Assembly (NCBI GenBank): GCA_965218775.1
Contig: CBDCLS010000005.1
Location: forward strand, 2,108,001 to 2,172,000
DNA: 64,000 nucleotides
Direction: 5' to 3'
From: CAUZIZ01 sp965218775
GTDB taxonomy: Bacteria; Acidobacteriota; UBA6911; RPQK01; JAJDTT01
Position numbers and translations under genes: made by a program. The notes under the pieces were generated by a model. It was not told the origin of the DNA. It ran no database searches and saw only the letters and a list, made by a program, of their open reading frames with translations. Numbering within the stretch: the first letter of the stretch is position 1; every line of letters begins with the position of its first letter. Shown here one piece after another: positions 15,500 through 25,227 of the stretch.

Positions 15500-18088
15500 T
15501 CATTCCCGGGTGACGAACTCATCCAGGTTGAGAACCACACTGGCCACCATGTACCAGGCCGCCTCCTCCTGGCCATCACTCCCGGTGGGCAACGGAAGGC
15601 TCAAAATCTCCTCCGTCTCCGCCAGGTTGGTCCGAAGGTCCTGGCGCTGCATCGCCAGCAGGCGCTCCAGACGCGCTTTCTCTTTGGGCTGGGGCGCACG
15701 GGTCAGGCAGACTCGAAAGAGATACTCGAGTCTATCCGAATCCGCCCCATCCGGGCGCTCCCTCAGGACTCTGTAGGCCAGGCCCTGGGCGAACTCGTGA
15801 AAACCCTCATCGTTCAGAAGCGTGAGGGCTTGTAGGGGTGTGGTCGAGCGATTTCGACTGCTGGCCGAAGTCAATGCGTCGGGACTGTCGAAGACCATCA
15901 AGGCCGGATGGGGACTGAGCCGCCAGAAGTGGGTGTACATCCCTCGCCGGTAACGGTCTTTCCCTTCACTCAGGGGCCATCTCGCATGGCCAGAATCGGT
16001 CTTCTTGCCTTTGATCATGATGCCAGGGGGTTGTGGGGGGAACACGCTCGGCCCGCCGATCTCCGGCGTCAGCAGGTCGCTCGCCGACAAGGCCAGGTCG
16101 CGCACGATCTCGGACTCGACTCGCAGCCGGTTCTGCCGCGCCAGCAGTCGGTTACGTGGATCTGCTTTCTGGGTGTCTGGACGATAGCGCGACGACTGAC
16201 GATAGGTCGCTGACGTTGTGATGAGGCGATGGATGGCCTTCAGACTCCAATCGCGAGCCACCAGCTCCGAAGCCAGCCAGTCCAACAGCTGGGGATGGGA
16301 GGGAGGAGAGCCCTGTGTCCCAAAATCGTTGCCGGTCTCAACGATCCCGTAACCAAAGTAACGCTGCCAGATCCGGTTGACCGTGACGCGGGGAGTCAGG
16401 GGGTTCCTCTCGTCCACCAGCCAGCGGGCCAGGTCCAGCCGGGTGTACTTGTCCTGGGCGGGTAAAGGCGGCAGCACGGCAGGTGTTCCAGGCCGGACCC
16501 GAACACCCTTCCTGAGGAACTCGCCCCCCAACAGCAGGTGGGTCGGACGGGGTTCGGGCAAGTCTCGCATGACCAACGTGCTGGGGATCTCAGGCTCCAG
16601 GTCCTGGACCACAGCCAAGGCCTTCGTTCGCTCCTGATGACCCGGGTCCTGTTTGAAATAGGCGCGCCTGATGTACTTCTGCTGCTCCGGGTGGCGCTCC
16701 GCGACCGGGATCTTCAGACTGGCTCGCTGGCCCGGGGTCAGCTTGGCCCGAGCCTCTTCATTGAGCGTGGCCTCCCACTCGGCCTGGCTGGCCAACAAGC
16801 GTTCCTCATAGCTCTTCATTTCCTGGCGCATCACCTCGAGCTGGGCCCGAACAGCTTCTCGTCTCAGGTGCTGTTCGGGAGTGCCAAACTCCAGCACGGG
16901 CTCGGAGGCACGGGAGCGTCCGGCGTCGTTCTTGAACTCACCGCTCAGCTCGTCGATGCTGTTGAAGAAGGCGAAGAACTGGTAGAACTCCCGTTGCGAG
17001 ACGGGATCGTACTTGTGATCGTGGCAGCGGGCACAGCCCAGGGTCAGGCCCAGGAAGACGACCCCGGTGGTATGCACCCGGTCGACCACGGCCTCGACCC
17101 GGTACTGCTCGAAGTCGACTCCGCCCTCCAGATTCAACATGGTATTGCGGTGAAACCCAGTAGCCACGATCTGGTCTTGGGTGGCGTTTGGAAACAGGTC
17201 CCCGGAAATCTGCTCGATCACGAACTGGTCGAAGGGCAAGTCGCGGTTCAGGGCGTTGATCACCCAGTCCCGGTACATCCAGATCTTGCGTGCGCTATCC
17301 TTGTTGTATCCGTCTGAATCGGCGTAGCGGGCCAGGTCGAGCCAGTGGCGTCCCCAGCGCTCGCCATAGTGGGGGGATTCGAGCAGCTGGTCGATGAGGC
17401 GCTCATAAGCGTCCGGGCGCGTGTCGCCCACGAAGGTTTCCACCTCCTCAGGTCTGGGCAGCAGTCCGATCAGGTCCAGATAGGCCCGGCGGATGAGGGT
17501 GGTTTTCTCGGCTTCCGGTGCCGGCTTCAACCCTTTCTGATCGAGGTGCGCGAGGATGAAGCTATCGATGGGATTGCTCACCCAGGAGGGGTCGGTTACG
17601 GTTGGCTCGACCGGCCGCCTGATCGGCTGGAACGCCCAGTGCATCGACGGATTGCCCGAGTCCCTTTTTCCTTCCCGCACCCGGGCTGGCCAGGGAAGCC
17701 GCATCTGGATCCACTGGACCAGGGCCGAGGCCTCATGCGTCGCCAGCGACTCATCCGGGGGCATCTTCAACTCGCCCTGGCGGCGGATTGCCCGCACGAG
17801 CCGGCTCTCCTCGGGAAGACCCGGTGAGACGACTTCTCCGCGGTTGCCCCCTCTGAGGATGGCCTCTCGGCTCTCGATCGACAGCCCGCTGGTGAGCAGT
17901 TTATCGTTGTGACAACCCCCACACTTGTTCCGAAGGACCGGCCGGACCTGATTTTCGAAGAAGTGGATCGCGTCCGGAGAAAACCGTTCTGTTCCGGACC
18001 TGGCAACCGAGTGGAGCGAACCCCAGGCACCCAGGATCAAGACTGCTGCACAAGGGCGAATCACGATCTTAGAGTACCACTGTTCCAT
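15500..18088 (-). CDS. PSCyt1-DUF1549-DUF1553 protein (planctomycete-type cytochrome c)
   Basis: A hydrophobic leader (AAVLILGAWGSL) is followed by a single haem-binding motif CGGCH at about residues 56-60 in VRPVLRNKCGGCHND. DUF1549 follows (IDSFILAHLDQKGLKPAPEA, LIGLLPRPEEVETFVGD, RWGRHWLDLARYADSDGYNK). DUF1553 includes LARWLVDERNPLTPRVTVNR, IWQRYFGYGIVETGNDFGTQ and STTPLQALTLLND. It is a large exported protein paired with DUF1501; it is thought to act in polysaccharide or sulfated-glycan catabolism, but the reaction is unproven. ATG 18088 is chosen because it directly precedes the leader; upstream ATGs lack a plausible signal. Confidence 0.9.
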   Translation of the reverse strand: MEQWYSKIVIRPCAAVLILGAWGSLHSVARSGTERFSPDAIHFFENQVRPVLRNKCGGCHNDKLLTSGLSIESREAILRGGNRGEVVSPGLPEESRLVRAIRRQGELKMPPDESLATHEASALVQWIQMRLPWPARVREGKRDSGNPSMHWAFQPIRRPVEPTVTDPSWVSNPIDSFILAHLDQKGLKPAPEAEKTTLIRRAYLDLIGLLPRPEEVETFVGDTRPDAYERLIDQLLESPHYGERWGRHWLDLARYADSDGYNKDSARKIWMYRDWVINALNRDLPFDQFVIEQISGDLFPNATQDQIVATGFHRNTMLNLEGGVDFEQYRVEAVVDRVHTTGVVFLGLTLGCARCHDHKYDPVSQREFYQFFAFFNSIDELSGEFKNDAGRSRASEPVLEFGTPEQHLRREAVRAQLEVMRQEMKSYEERLLASQAEWEATLNEEARAKLTPGQRASLKIPVAERHPEQQKYIRRAYFKQDPGHQERTKALAVVQDLEPEIPSTLVMRDLPEPRPTHLLLGGEFLRKGVRVRPGTPAVLPPLPAQDKYTRLDLARWLVDERNPLTPRVTVNRIWQRYFGYGIVETGNDFGTQGSPPSHPQLLDWLASELVARDWSLKAIHRLITTSATYRQSSRYRPDTQKADPRNRLLARQNRLRVESEIVRDLALSASDLLTPEIGGPSVFPPQPPGIMIKGKKTDSGHARWPLSEGKDRYRRGMYTHFWRLSPHPALMVFDSPDALTSASSRNRSTTPLQALTLLNDEGFHEFAQGLAYRVLRERPDGADSDRLEYLFRVCLTRAPQPKEKARLERLLAMQRQDLRTNLAETEEILSLPLPTGSDGQEEAAWYMVASVVLNLDEFVTRE

Positions 18089-18171
18089 CACGGCGGGCAC
18101 CATCTTCCACGGCCTCGCAGTCACCGACCGATGGCGGAGCCGGCCGCCGAGTAGTCGACCCACAGCCATCT

Positions 18172-19380
18172 CTAGTACCCAGCAAAGTCAAGCGGCGTGT
18201 CGACCAGCCACCTCTGGAAGAATCCCCGCCAGGCCGGATCGATGTGGGGTCCGTTGGCCGAGTGTCCGTCTGGGGTGGGTACATACTCGAAACGTTCCTT
18301 GATTCCCAGTAGTTTGTAGACCTCCCTTGCCCGGTTGCAATAGCCCTCGTTGTGAAGATCGCCCATGCGTCCGGCGATCAGCATGAAGGCGCGGGGCGCA
18401 CACAGGGCCATCGGCTCATGATTATTACGTTCCAATCCGGGCCGTCCCACATTTGGGTTTAGCAGGCTCAGGACGGTGCCCCGCAGCTCGTGAATCGGAT
18501 AATCGTCCGTGGGGATGTCGGGGAACTGTTTGAGCCAGTCCAGGTACCAGGGTTTGAACCAGTTTGTCCTACCGTTGAGGGCGACTCCCGGATCTATGGA
18601 GACCGTAGCCTTGATCTCAGGGACGAAGGCGGCAACATAGATTGCCGCTTTTGCGCTCAACGAGAATCCGATGAACCCAATTCGGTCCCCATCGACCTCC
18701 GCCAGGGATCTGAGGTACTCCACCTCCCGGGAGACGTCGTGGACCATCTTGCCCATGGGCAACCAGTGTCCGAATCGAGAATAGAGTTTCTCCTGAACCC
18801 CATTTAGAAAGCTCCTTCCACCCCGGTACTTTTTGATGAAGGACTGGCTCACGAGGACAACGAAGCCGCGGCGGGCCAGGTAGCTGCCCCACCAGCGCTC
18901 GGGGACATCGAAGTCGGAGCTGGTGGCTGTCCAGGCGATGACGGCTGGAAACGGACCGGCTCCCGAATTCTTGGGGAGCAGCAAGAGGTGGTCCTGGAGA
19001 AAATCGGTTTCCATCGGGAGTCCCAGGTGAAGCCGTGTATAGCCTTCACGCTCCTGGCGACTGTAGACCTCGGCCCGCGTGATGTCCCCAAACCACCGGC
19101 GATCCTCCGGCCTGGGATGCAGCTTGCCCAGAATGCGGGTCCACAGCTCGACCAGCTCCGGTCTACGTCTTCCATACCAGTCGTCGGAAGACCTAACGGT
19201 CTCTCCATCTTCAGAGACGAGAGCGGAGGGAATCTCAACCAGGTGTTGGCCCGGTTGCCTGGACGGTCCGCGAACCCAGGGATGATACGTGAGCCTTCCT
19301 TCGTTTCCGCCCTCCCCCGGTACGAGAGCAGTCACAGAGAATCCCAGCAAGCTACAGAGAACCAGACTCCTGTGTAACAT
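18172..19380 (-). CDS. Exported alpha/beta hydrolase (dienelactone hydrolase / acyl esterase-like)
   Basis: A signal peptide (LVLCSLLGFSVTAL) is followed by an alpha/beta hydrolase. The nucleophile elbow is RIGFIGFSLSAKAA with Ser near residue 240. The oxyanion side is FPAVIAWTATSSDFD, an acidic residue is likely in the SIDPGVALNG or MLIAGRMGDLHN region, and the histidine is probably in PDGHSANGP. Acetyl-xylan-esterase-like hydrolases of this form are common in glycan-use clusters. It lies 83 bases upstream of the PSCyt1 gene and 104 bases downstream of the sulfatase, so co-transcription is likely. Confidence 0.8.
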   Translation of the reverse strand: MLHRSLVLCSLLGFSVTALVPGEGGNEGRLTYHPWVRGPSRQPGQHLVEIPSALVSEDGETVRSSDDWYGRRRPELVELWTRILGKLHPRPEDRRWFGDITRAEVYSRQEREGYTRLHLGLPMETDFLQDHLLLLPKNSGAGPFPAVIAWTATSSDFDVPERWWGSYLARRGFVVLVSQSFIKKYRGGRSFLNGVQEKLYSRFGHWLPMGKMVHDVSREVEYLRSLAEVDGDRIGFIGFSLSAKAAIYVAAFVPEIKATVSIDPGVALNGRTNWFKPWYLDWLKQFPDIPTDDYPIHELRGTVLSLLNPNVGRPGLERNNHEPMALCAPRAFMLIAGRMGDLHNEGYCNRAREVYKLLGIKERFEYVPTPDGHSANGPHIDPAWRGFFQRWLVDTPLDFAGY

Positions 19381-19484
19381 CGCGAATTGATTCTATATGC
19401 CTCGGTTAGAGGTCGCAAACGGTCTGGGAGAGCACCCAGGCAGGCGCCGAGTTCGAAACACCTTCCAGTTCGGCACAATCGGTG

Positions 19485-21110
19485 TCAATTGCCGCTGGAC
19501 AGATTCTTTAGAGCCAGGGAGCGGAACTCGTGTAGTCGTCCGGTCCACAACTGTGCCAACTGGCGCACCTTGTGGGGATACTCTGAGGCCAAGTCTTTCG
19601 TTTCGGTACGATCGGCCTTAAGGTCGTAGAGTTCCCATGGGCCTTTCGGGCCTGCGGCGACCAGTTTCCAGCGGCCAACCCGGAGGGCCCGATTCTCCTC
19701 GTGGTACCACCAGAGGTGCTCGCGGTCCACAGTCCCATCCTCGGCAAGCACAGGGACCAGGCTCTTGCCAGGAAGGGGAGGCGGGGAACCTGATTCGCTT
19801 GTTGAGCTCCTCTGGCCCGCCGAACCAACTGCCTCCAGGATGGTGGGGACAAAATCGATCACATGACCGACATTGTGGCGGCGTTCGCCCCGGGAAGGGA
19901 TTCCTTTTGGCCAATGCACGATCAGCGGTGTGGCAATTCCCCCTTCGTGGACCCACATCTTGTGACGGCGGAAGGGAGTGTTGGACACGGTCGACCAGCC
20001 CGGGCCCAGACACAGATGAGTGGCGGCCGAGCCGGGTTCGGCGCGGGTATCATGGCCGTCGCCGCGGACGATGAGCTCGCAACTGGCACCGTTGTCCGAG
20101 AGGAAAAAGATCAAGGTATTCTCGAAGGCCTCCATGCGACGAAGCTGCTCCAGCACTCGACCGATGTCCCGGTCCATGCAGTGGATCATGGCTGCATGGA
20201 TCGCCATCTTCACCGCCTGAAACTCGCGCTGCTTCTCGCTCAGTTCGCTCCAGGGAAGCGGCCGATTCACCTCGCCCGGGCCCAACGTCTCCAGGGTGCC
20301 TGGAAACTCCCGCAGCGGCCCCACTTCAGGTTCCATTTCAGAGAGCCGTCCGGAGACGATGCCCATGTTTTGGATTCGCCCCCAACGCTCCTGACGAAGT
20401 TGCTCCCAGTCGCGTCGATACCGGTCGCGGTAACGGGAGATGTCCTCGGGCAGGGCGTGGAGCGGGAAATGGGGAGCCGTAAAAGCCAGGTAGTAGAAGA
20501 AGGGCTTGTCCCCATGCTCTCTGGCGTGATCTTGAAGGGTCCTGACGGCATGATCGGCGATTGCGGTGGTGGCGTAATAATCGGTGCCGGGCTCGATGGG
20601 CGGGAGCTTCCGGTCGTCTTCCCAGTGCACCCGCGGGTTGAAGAAGCGTCCCTGGTCACGCAGGTAGTAAGATCGATCGAATCCGTTTGCCAGGGGCATC
20701 CCATCGATGTGCCACTTTCCCGAGTGATAGGAGCGGTAGCCAAGCGGCCGGAGCGACTCGGGGAGAAGGCGCGCCCACGTCGGGCGCTTGCCCTTGCTTC
20801 CGCCGGGAACACCGGGCAGCTTGTCTCGTCCTACCTGTTGGGCATAGTAGCCTGTGAGCAACGAGGCCCGAGTGGGCCAGCAGCGTGCCGTGTTGTAGAA
20901 CTGGGTAAAGCGGAGCCCCCGCTTGGCCAGCCCGTCGAGGTTCGGCGTCTCGATCTCTCCGCCGTAGCAGCCGAGATCGGAGAAGCCCAGATCATCGGCC
21001 AGGATGATCATGACGTTGGGCCGGTCAGCCGCTCTTGCCGAAGCGGTCAGAACAGCAAAGATGCCCAGAGCAGTCGCAAGATTGCTAAAGATGATGAGCC
21101 CTGCTCTCAA
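19485..21110 (-). CDS. Sulfatase (arylsulfatase family), type I
   Basis: After a signal peptide (SNLATALGIFAVLTASARA) comes the sulfatase core RPNVMIILADDLGFSDLGCY. The formylglycine motif is CWPTRASLLTG (Cys near residue 77), and later metal/active-site elements are SYHSGKWHIDG, FFYYLAFTAPHFP and LIFFLSDNGA. The C-terminal subdomain has WELYDLKADRTETKDLA. Activation needs a formylglycine-generating enzyme or anSME; none with catalytic cysteines was seen in the window. The start is TTG 21110, preceded by GAGGAG and only 10 bases after the upstream stop; the longer ATG frame would overlap the upstream gene by about 200 bases. Confidence 0.9.
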   Translation of the reverse strand: MRAGLIIFSNLATALGIFAVLTASARAADRPNVMIILADDLGFSDLGCYGGEIETPNLDGLAKRGLRFTQFYNTARCWPTRASLLTGYYAQQVGRDKLPGVPGGSKGKRPTWARLLPESLRPLGYRSYHSGKWHIDGMPLANGFDRSYYLRDQGRFFNPRVHWEDDRKLPPIEPGTDYYATTAIADHAVRTLQDHAREHGDKPFFYYLAFTAPHFPLHALPEDISRYRDRYRRDWEQLRQERWGRIQNMGIVSGRLSEMEPEVGPLREFPGTLETLGPGEVNRPLPWSELSEKQREFQAVKMAIHAAMIHCMDRDIGRVLEQLRRMEAFENTLIFFLSDNGASCELIVRGDGHDTRAEPGSAATHLCLGPGWSTVSNTPFRRHKMWVHEGGIATPLIVHWPKGIPSRGERRHNVGHVIDFVPTILEAVGSAGQRSSTSESGSPPPLPGKSLVPVLAEDGTVDREHLWWYHEENRALRVGRWKLVAAGPKGPWELYDLKADRTETKDLASEYPHKVRQLAQLWTGRLHEFRSLALKNLSSGN

Positions 21111-21120
21111 GAGGAACTCC

Positions 21121-22695
21121 TCAACCGGCCGGCTCTTTCGGCTCCGGAGGTGTCCCAGGATCGCCCGGATTGGGCGGATCGAAGTAGCCGTTGCCGTCCA
21201 CATCCAGCAGGATGGGATTGGTGAAGGAGAAAGAACTGAACTTGGAAAAGGGGGCCTCCCACCTCCGATCCGACGTCGCCAGGACCAGGTACCAGGTGTC
21301 CTCCTGGGGCCGGACAACCACGTCCTGGTCGAAGCGCACGACCTCTACCCCAGCCTCCAGGGAGAAGGTTCGAATCACCTCGCCGTTGGCGATCAGCTCG
21401 ACCCGCTCCACCGGGATCCAGGGAACCGCCTGAACCTGGATGTGCAGCGTTGTGCCCTCCTGCCTGGCTGCAAGCTGGGAACCCACGGGTCTCCCGTCTC
21501 CGGCGGAAAAGCGGATCACGGGCCCGAAGGAGGCAGTGGAGGCTCTTCTCTTGAGGGCATCGACCACCCGGGCATGATCGATCTCCCAGGGGTTGTCCGT
21601 ATCCGAGAGGACATAGTTACGAGGATAGCCGGGAAGCTCGCGAGGGTACCGGTGGGCATCGGTGTTGGCGACGCCCGTCATGAAGATGCCCCGGTTCATG
21701 AGGCTGTACCAGTCCTTGAGCTTCTGGTCCACCAGGGGCGTGCGGCCTGCATGGCCCTCGTCCACATGGCCCTCCTCTTTGTTTTTGTCGGTTTTGGCGT
21801 TGAAGATCTCCACCTGATCGAACCCGTACTCGAAGTAGGGGTATTCGATTTCGGAGGTCTCGGGGTTCATCCGGGCGTCGAAGTATCGACCCCTCGGTTT
21901 GGACGGATTCCCCCGTGGATGGTTGATCTGGACGATCTCATCTCCCGGATCCGAATGCACCAGGCGCAAAAACTCGATCGGTGTACGGATGGCATGGCGG
22001 AAGGTCCTCTCCGCCCACAGGTTCACCGATAAGGGAAAGCTGTTGAAGTGGCCGAAGACCGTATCTATCTCGGCTCCCACGACCGAGCTCAGGAAGCGCT
22101 CCAGACCCAGCTCCTGAATGTAGGGAGCGTAGTCCTTGAGAATGTTGTGATCGGTGGCGGTCAGCAGATCCAGCCCCTCGGCCGCGGCCACGATGGCGCC
22201 ATCCCGCATGGCAAACGTGAGATGCAGGTGAAAGTCGGAGGAGATGAAACCCGAGGTGTCCACGACTCGGGAAAGGGTGAAGCTCTGGTGGGTCCTCTGT
22301 CCCTGGGAGATAGACACCTTCTGACGGTCCAGGGTGTATTCGGTGCCCCGGGTGACGTACACATCGTACTCGCCCACGGGAAGGGTCTTGAGCTCACGGC
22401 CGGAGGCGGTCACCAGGAAGTTCTGGAAGCGGCCCACGGTGGGCAGCTCCGGGCGGCCGTCGGCGTGGGCGAAGTAGAGGCGGGAGGGCAGGTGAACTCG
22501 GCTCCTCTCCTCCAGAACCTCGAAGGAGAACTCGCCGGTGGGCAGACTGGACTCCAGGACAAACCGCTGGTCGGGGTCGAACCCGGCACCGGTGGAAGCG
22601 CTGATGTCCGAGGCATCTCTCAGGAGAATCCAGGAGACCGCCAGGACCATGGCCGCACCCAGCCGGAGAGAGAAGCTGGAGGGGAATCTGGACAT
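21121..22695 (-). CDS. CehA/McbA-family PHP-type metallohydrolase
   Basis: An export signal (LRLGAAMVLAVSWILL) leads into a beta-rich N-terminal region, then a PHP-like domain. Metal-binding motifs are SSDFHLHLTFAM, LLTATDHNILK, VQINHPRG and VANTDAHRY. A C-terminal sandwich region (VERVELIANGEVIRTFSLE) and a dockerin-like ending, DVDGNGYFDPPNPGDPGTPP, finish the protein. Family members are presumed exported phosphoesterases or amidohydrolases. ATG 22695 follows GGGGTGAAAAG. It is the first gene of the five-gene operon. Confidence 0.85.
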   Translation of the reverse strand: MSRFPSSFSLRLGAAMVLAVSWILLRDASDISASTGAGFDPDQRFVLESSLPTGEFSFEVLEERSRVHLPSRLYFAHADGRPELPTVGRFQNFLVTASGRELKTLPVGEYDVYVTRGTEYTLDRQKVSISQGQRTHQSFTLSRVVDTSGFISSDFHLHLTFAMRDGAIVAAAEGLDLLTATDHNILKDYAPYIQELGLERFLSSVVGAEIDTVFGHFNSFPLSVNLWAERTFRHAIRTPIEFLRLVHSDPGDEIVQINHPRGNPSKPRGRYFDARMNPETSEIEYPYFEYGFDQVEIFNAKTDKNKEEGHVDEGHAGRTPLVDQKLKDWYSLMNRGIFMTGVANTDAHRYPRELPGYPRNYVLSDTDNPWEIDHARVVDALKRRASTASFGPVIRFSAGDGRPVGSQLAARQEGTTLHIQVQAVPWIPVERVELIANGEVIRTFSLEAGVEVVRFDQDVVVRPQEDTWYLVLATSDRRWEAPFSKFSSFSFTNPILLDVDGNGYFDPPNPGDPGTPPEPKEPAG

Positions 22696-22892
22696 CTTTT
22701 CACCCCGCAATGGATTGTTAGGTCTTACAAGTCTACGCCCGGATCCCACGTGGGTCAAAGCAGTGAATCCGGCTCCTATTAGAGAGGTCGATTTCTTTGG
22801 ATCACCTCGGACCGGTGACCAGTGCGGCGACGGCGCGCCAGATCCAGATGGGCATCCGCTTCTCGTTCTAGCTCAATAGCAACGGAAGAAAA

Positions 22893-22957
22893 TTCCAAGG
22901 TACAAGATAACAAGATACAAACAAGCTCCAAATCACAAGCACCAAGTTCTAAACGAC
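22893..22957 (+). repeat. Dispersed AT-richer repeat, copy 2
   Basis: It contains TTCCAAGGTACAAGATAACA, then ACAAACAAGCTCCAAATCAC and AGCACCAAGTTC. This matches the reverse complement of 13941-14018 with a few substitutions and a small deletion. Confidence 0.65.
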
Positions 22958-23098
22958 GAGGGAATGACGCAGCCTTCGCCAGAAACAGAGCCGTGCACGG
23001 GGCTGAATGCCAGCAGAATCACACCCAGTTCCAAGGAGTAAGCGGGACTGAAATCGTCAACACAATAATCGAACGTGGCCGCTCGCAATACTAAAGCT

Positions 23099-23262
23099 CC
23101 TTGGTCGAGAAAAAGTTCACAAACTGGTCAAGTTTGCAAAGAAGCTTCCCTTGCCTTCGCCCTGGCCCTGGCCCTTGCCCGTGCGTCTTCCCACAATCGT
23201 CGAGCCTGGATGAGAAAAAAAGTCGGGCACGGGCAAAGGCAAGGGCAAGGGGAAGAAGAGGA
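23099..23262. repeat. 37-bp repeat copy 2 followed by a GGCAAG-rich inverted repeat
   Basis: Positions 23099-23135 are the reverse complement of 3075-3111 with one mismatch. Immediately after, CTTCCCTTGCCTTCGCCC and later GGCAAAGGCAAGGGCAAGG form an inverted repeat of the same low-complexity type as 7733-7896 and 11269-11512. Confidence 0.55.
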
Positions 23263-23324
23263 CTCAACGCATACAAATGTTCTCGGCGGTATGAGGTCGC
23301 TCGCTAATCTTTAGCTGGAAGCGT

Positions 23325-23378
23325 GGCACGGGCATCCCTGCCCGTGATTCCGGTAGTCATGGGCAGGGTGCCTGTGCC
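23325..23378. repeat. Long imperfect hairpin
   Basis: GTGGCACGGGCATCCCTGCC (left) pairs with GGCAGGGTGCCTGTGCCAC (right) across a loop of about six bases. Such a strong stem could be a repeat-derived structure; it has no T-tract, so a terminator role is not supported. Confidence 0.45.
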
Positions 23379-23499
23379 ACCTCGAAGTTCTTTCTGGAAT
23401 CCGGGCGACACCCTGACCGGGACTGCTCAACATTGCGCTTGCGCTTTGTAAAAAAAGGCGCGACTCTGTACAGACTGCGATCCAGAATAGGAGTTGGAT

Positions 23500-25227
23500 A
23501 TGAGGAATGTTGGCTTGAACCGACGCTGCTTTCTGACCGGCACTCTCGGCGCAGGGGGCTTCGTCTCGGCGTCCGCACTCTTCCCTGGTGGGGCCCTGGG
23601 CCTTGGGGCCTCAGGTCCGCGGCGGAGACGGATGCGTTCTCTGGACGCCCTTCCCGAACGTCAGGTGGTGGTGTGGAGGCCCGAGGGCCGCTTCACCAAG
23701 AATCCCGATTTGATCCGCTTCCCCAGCGGGAAAATGATGCTGGTCTACAACGACTGCGACGCCCACTGGCCCCAGGAGACGACCCGGATCACGACCCTCG
23801 AGAGCCTGGACGGCGGGAAGACCTGGGGCAACCCCCGAGTGGTCTCGGAGGCGGACAAGGGCAAAGGCCAGGAGCGCTGGGTGACCCCTCGCCTGAGCCG
23901 TCTCAGGGACGGGCGGCTGGCCATCATCTGCGATCAGAATGACTTCAGCCACGTCCACGAGGATCAGCCTCCGGGCATCTGGATCTGGTTCAGCTCGGAC
24001 GAGGGCCGCAGCTGGAGCGAGCCCGTTCTGGCGGGCGTTCCCGGCTTCGAGCCTGACCGAATCGTGGAGTTGGGTGATGGAACCCTTCTCATGGCCTCCC
24101 AGGTTTACTTCAAGGCAACCCGCAAGCTCGGCGCCTTCGTCATGCGCTCGACCGATGGAGGGACGACCTGGAAAGATCGGAGCATCATCGCGGCCGATGT
24201 CGTGCACCATCACACGGAAGGAGCCATTGTGGTGCTCTCCGACGGCACTCTCGGCTGCGTGCTGAGGGAGAGCAACCATCATGGCTACCCCTCTTACCTG
24301 AGTCTCTCCTCGGATGAGGGCAAGAGCTGGAGCCGACCGGAACCCTTACCATTTGCGGGAGATCGTCCTTATGCGAAGCAGCTTCGAGACGGACGAGTGC
24401 TCGTCACCTACCGGAATCGATCCGGCAATCGAGGTACTCATGCCTGGATCGGAGATCTAAAGCGCAACCCGGGTTTCAAGCCGGGAGGAGTCCACTACCA
24501 TGACAAGGTGAGGCTTGAGTCTGGGGAGCTGTGTATAGAGGATGTCCCCGAGGCCGAGACCCGTTACATTCTCCTTCCGCCCGAGAACTTCCGCAGTGAT
24601 CTGTTCCTGGAGGCTATGCTTCGAGTAGCGGGACCTCCCGATCAGCCCATCGCCTCCCTGGAGATTGGTCGCCTGGAAAGGCGACTAGACATTTGCAGCA
24701 ACGGCCTCTGGCTCTACGCACCCAAGCGGGATCTGGGTCGGGACCGTTCCAGCGGCGGCCGGATCGACCTGATTCATAGGGTGGATATGACGAAGTCCCG
24801 AAGCGTCCGGCTCCGGGCCCGGAAGGGATTGTTCACCGTCGAGGTGGACGGGAAGGTCGTCCTGAGCCGGGCCCTGTACAACGACTTCCCCCTGCAGGAG
24901 ACCTGGTTCGGGCGGGCGGCAAGAGGAAAAGGAAAGAGCTGGTGGCGTGCTCTTGGCTACCAAGTAACCAACGAGACCGAGCCAGATCACCGCTGGGAGT
25001 GGCAGGCCGAGCGGGGTGAGCATCCGGACCAATACCAGCTGGACCACATGCTGGAGCTCCATGCCAATCCTCCTTCCGCGGAACATCGACCCGACAATGG
25101 CTACTCCTCCTGGGTGGAGCTGGACGACGGAAGCATCTTCATGGTGGATTACAGTAACAGAGGCGATCCCCCGCCTGGTTCTCATCTCTACGGGGTCTAC
25201 TTCTCTCCTGAGGACTTCCAGACATGA
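23500..25227 (+). CDS. Tat-exported sialidase/BNR-repeat family protein
   Basis: A Tat-type leader (LNRRCFLTGTLGAGGFVSAS) precedes a six-bladed sialidase-like propeller with Asp-box-like repeats: SLDGGKTWGNP, SSDEGRSWSEP, STDGGTTWKDR and SSDEGKSWSRP. It continues into a LamG-like insertion (VRLRARKGLFTVEVDGKVVL) and returns to the propeller (YSSWVELDDGSIFMVDYSN). Sialidase folds remove terminal sugars, but the catalytic Arg triad could not be confirmed by eye, so substrate is open. ATG 23500 follows AGGAGTTGG. Its stop overlaps an ATG of the next small gene (ATGA). Confidence 0.8.
   Translation: MRNVGLNRRCFLTGTLGAGGFVSASALFPGGALGLGASGPRRRRMRSLDALPERQVVVWRPEGRFTKNPDLIRFPSGKMMLVYNDCDAHWPQETTRITTLESLDGGKTWGNPRVVSEADKGKGQERWVTPRLSRLRDGRLAIICDQNDFSHVHEDQPPGIWIWFSSDEGRSWSEPVLAGVPGFEPDRIVELGDGTLLMASQVYFKATRKLGAFVMRSTDGGTTWKDRSIIAADVVHHHTEGAIVVLSDGTLGCVLRESNHHGYPSYLSLSSDEGKSWSRPEPLPFAGDRPYAKQLRDGRVLVTYRNRSGNRGTHAWIGDLKRNPGFKPGGVHYHDKVRLESGELCIEDVPEAETRYILLPPENFRSDLFLEAMLRVAGPPDQPIASLEIGRLERRLDICSNGLWLYAPKRDLGRDRSSGGRIDLIHRVDMTKSRSVRLRARKGLFTVEVDGKVVLSRALYNDFPLQETWFGRAARGKGKSWWRALGYQVTNETEPDHRWEWQAERGEHPDQYQLDHMLELHANPPSAEHRPDNGYSSWVELDDGSIFMVDYSNRGDPPPGSHLYGVYFSPEDFQT

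Larger units (their letters stand above)
22696..23499. other. Repeat-rich intergenic region
   Basis: No credible gene is visible. It holds the dispersed repeat at 22893-22957, the 37-bp repeat at 23099-23135, a GGCAAG-rich inverted repeat at 23140-23262 and a long hairpin at 23325-23378. It also must contain promoters for the divergent operon (toward 22695) and for the sialidase-like gene (23500). Confidence 0.5.

Noticed and set aside
19863..21224. 453-aa plus-strand ORF
   Set aside because: It is the shadow of the sulfatase gene; the opposite strand carries all sulfatase motifs.
21004..22032. 342-aa plus-strand ORF
   Set aside because: It lies antisense to the PHP metallohydrolase and the sulfatase start, and shows no motif.
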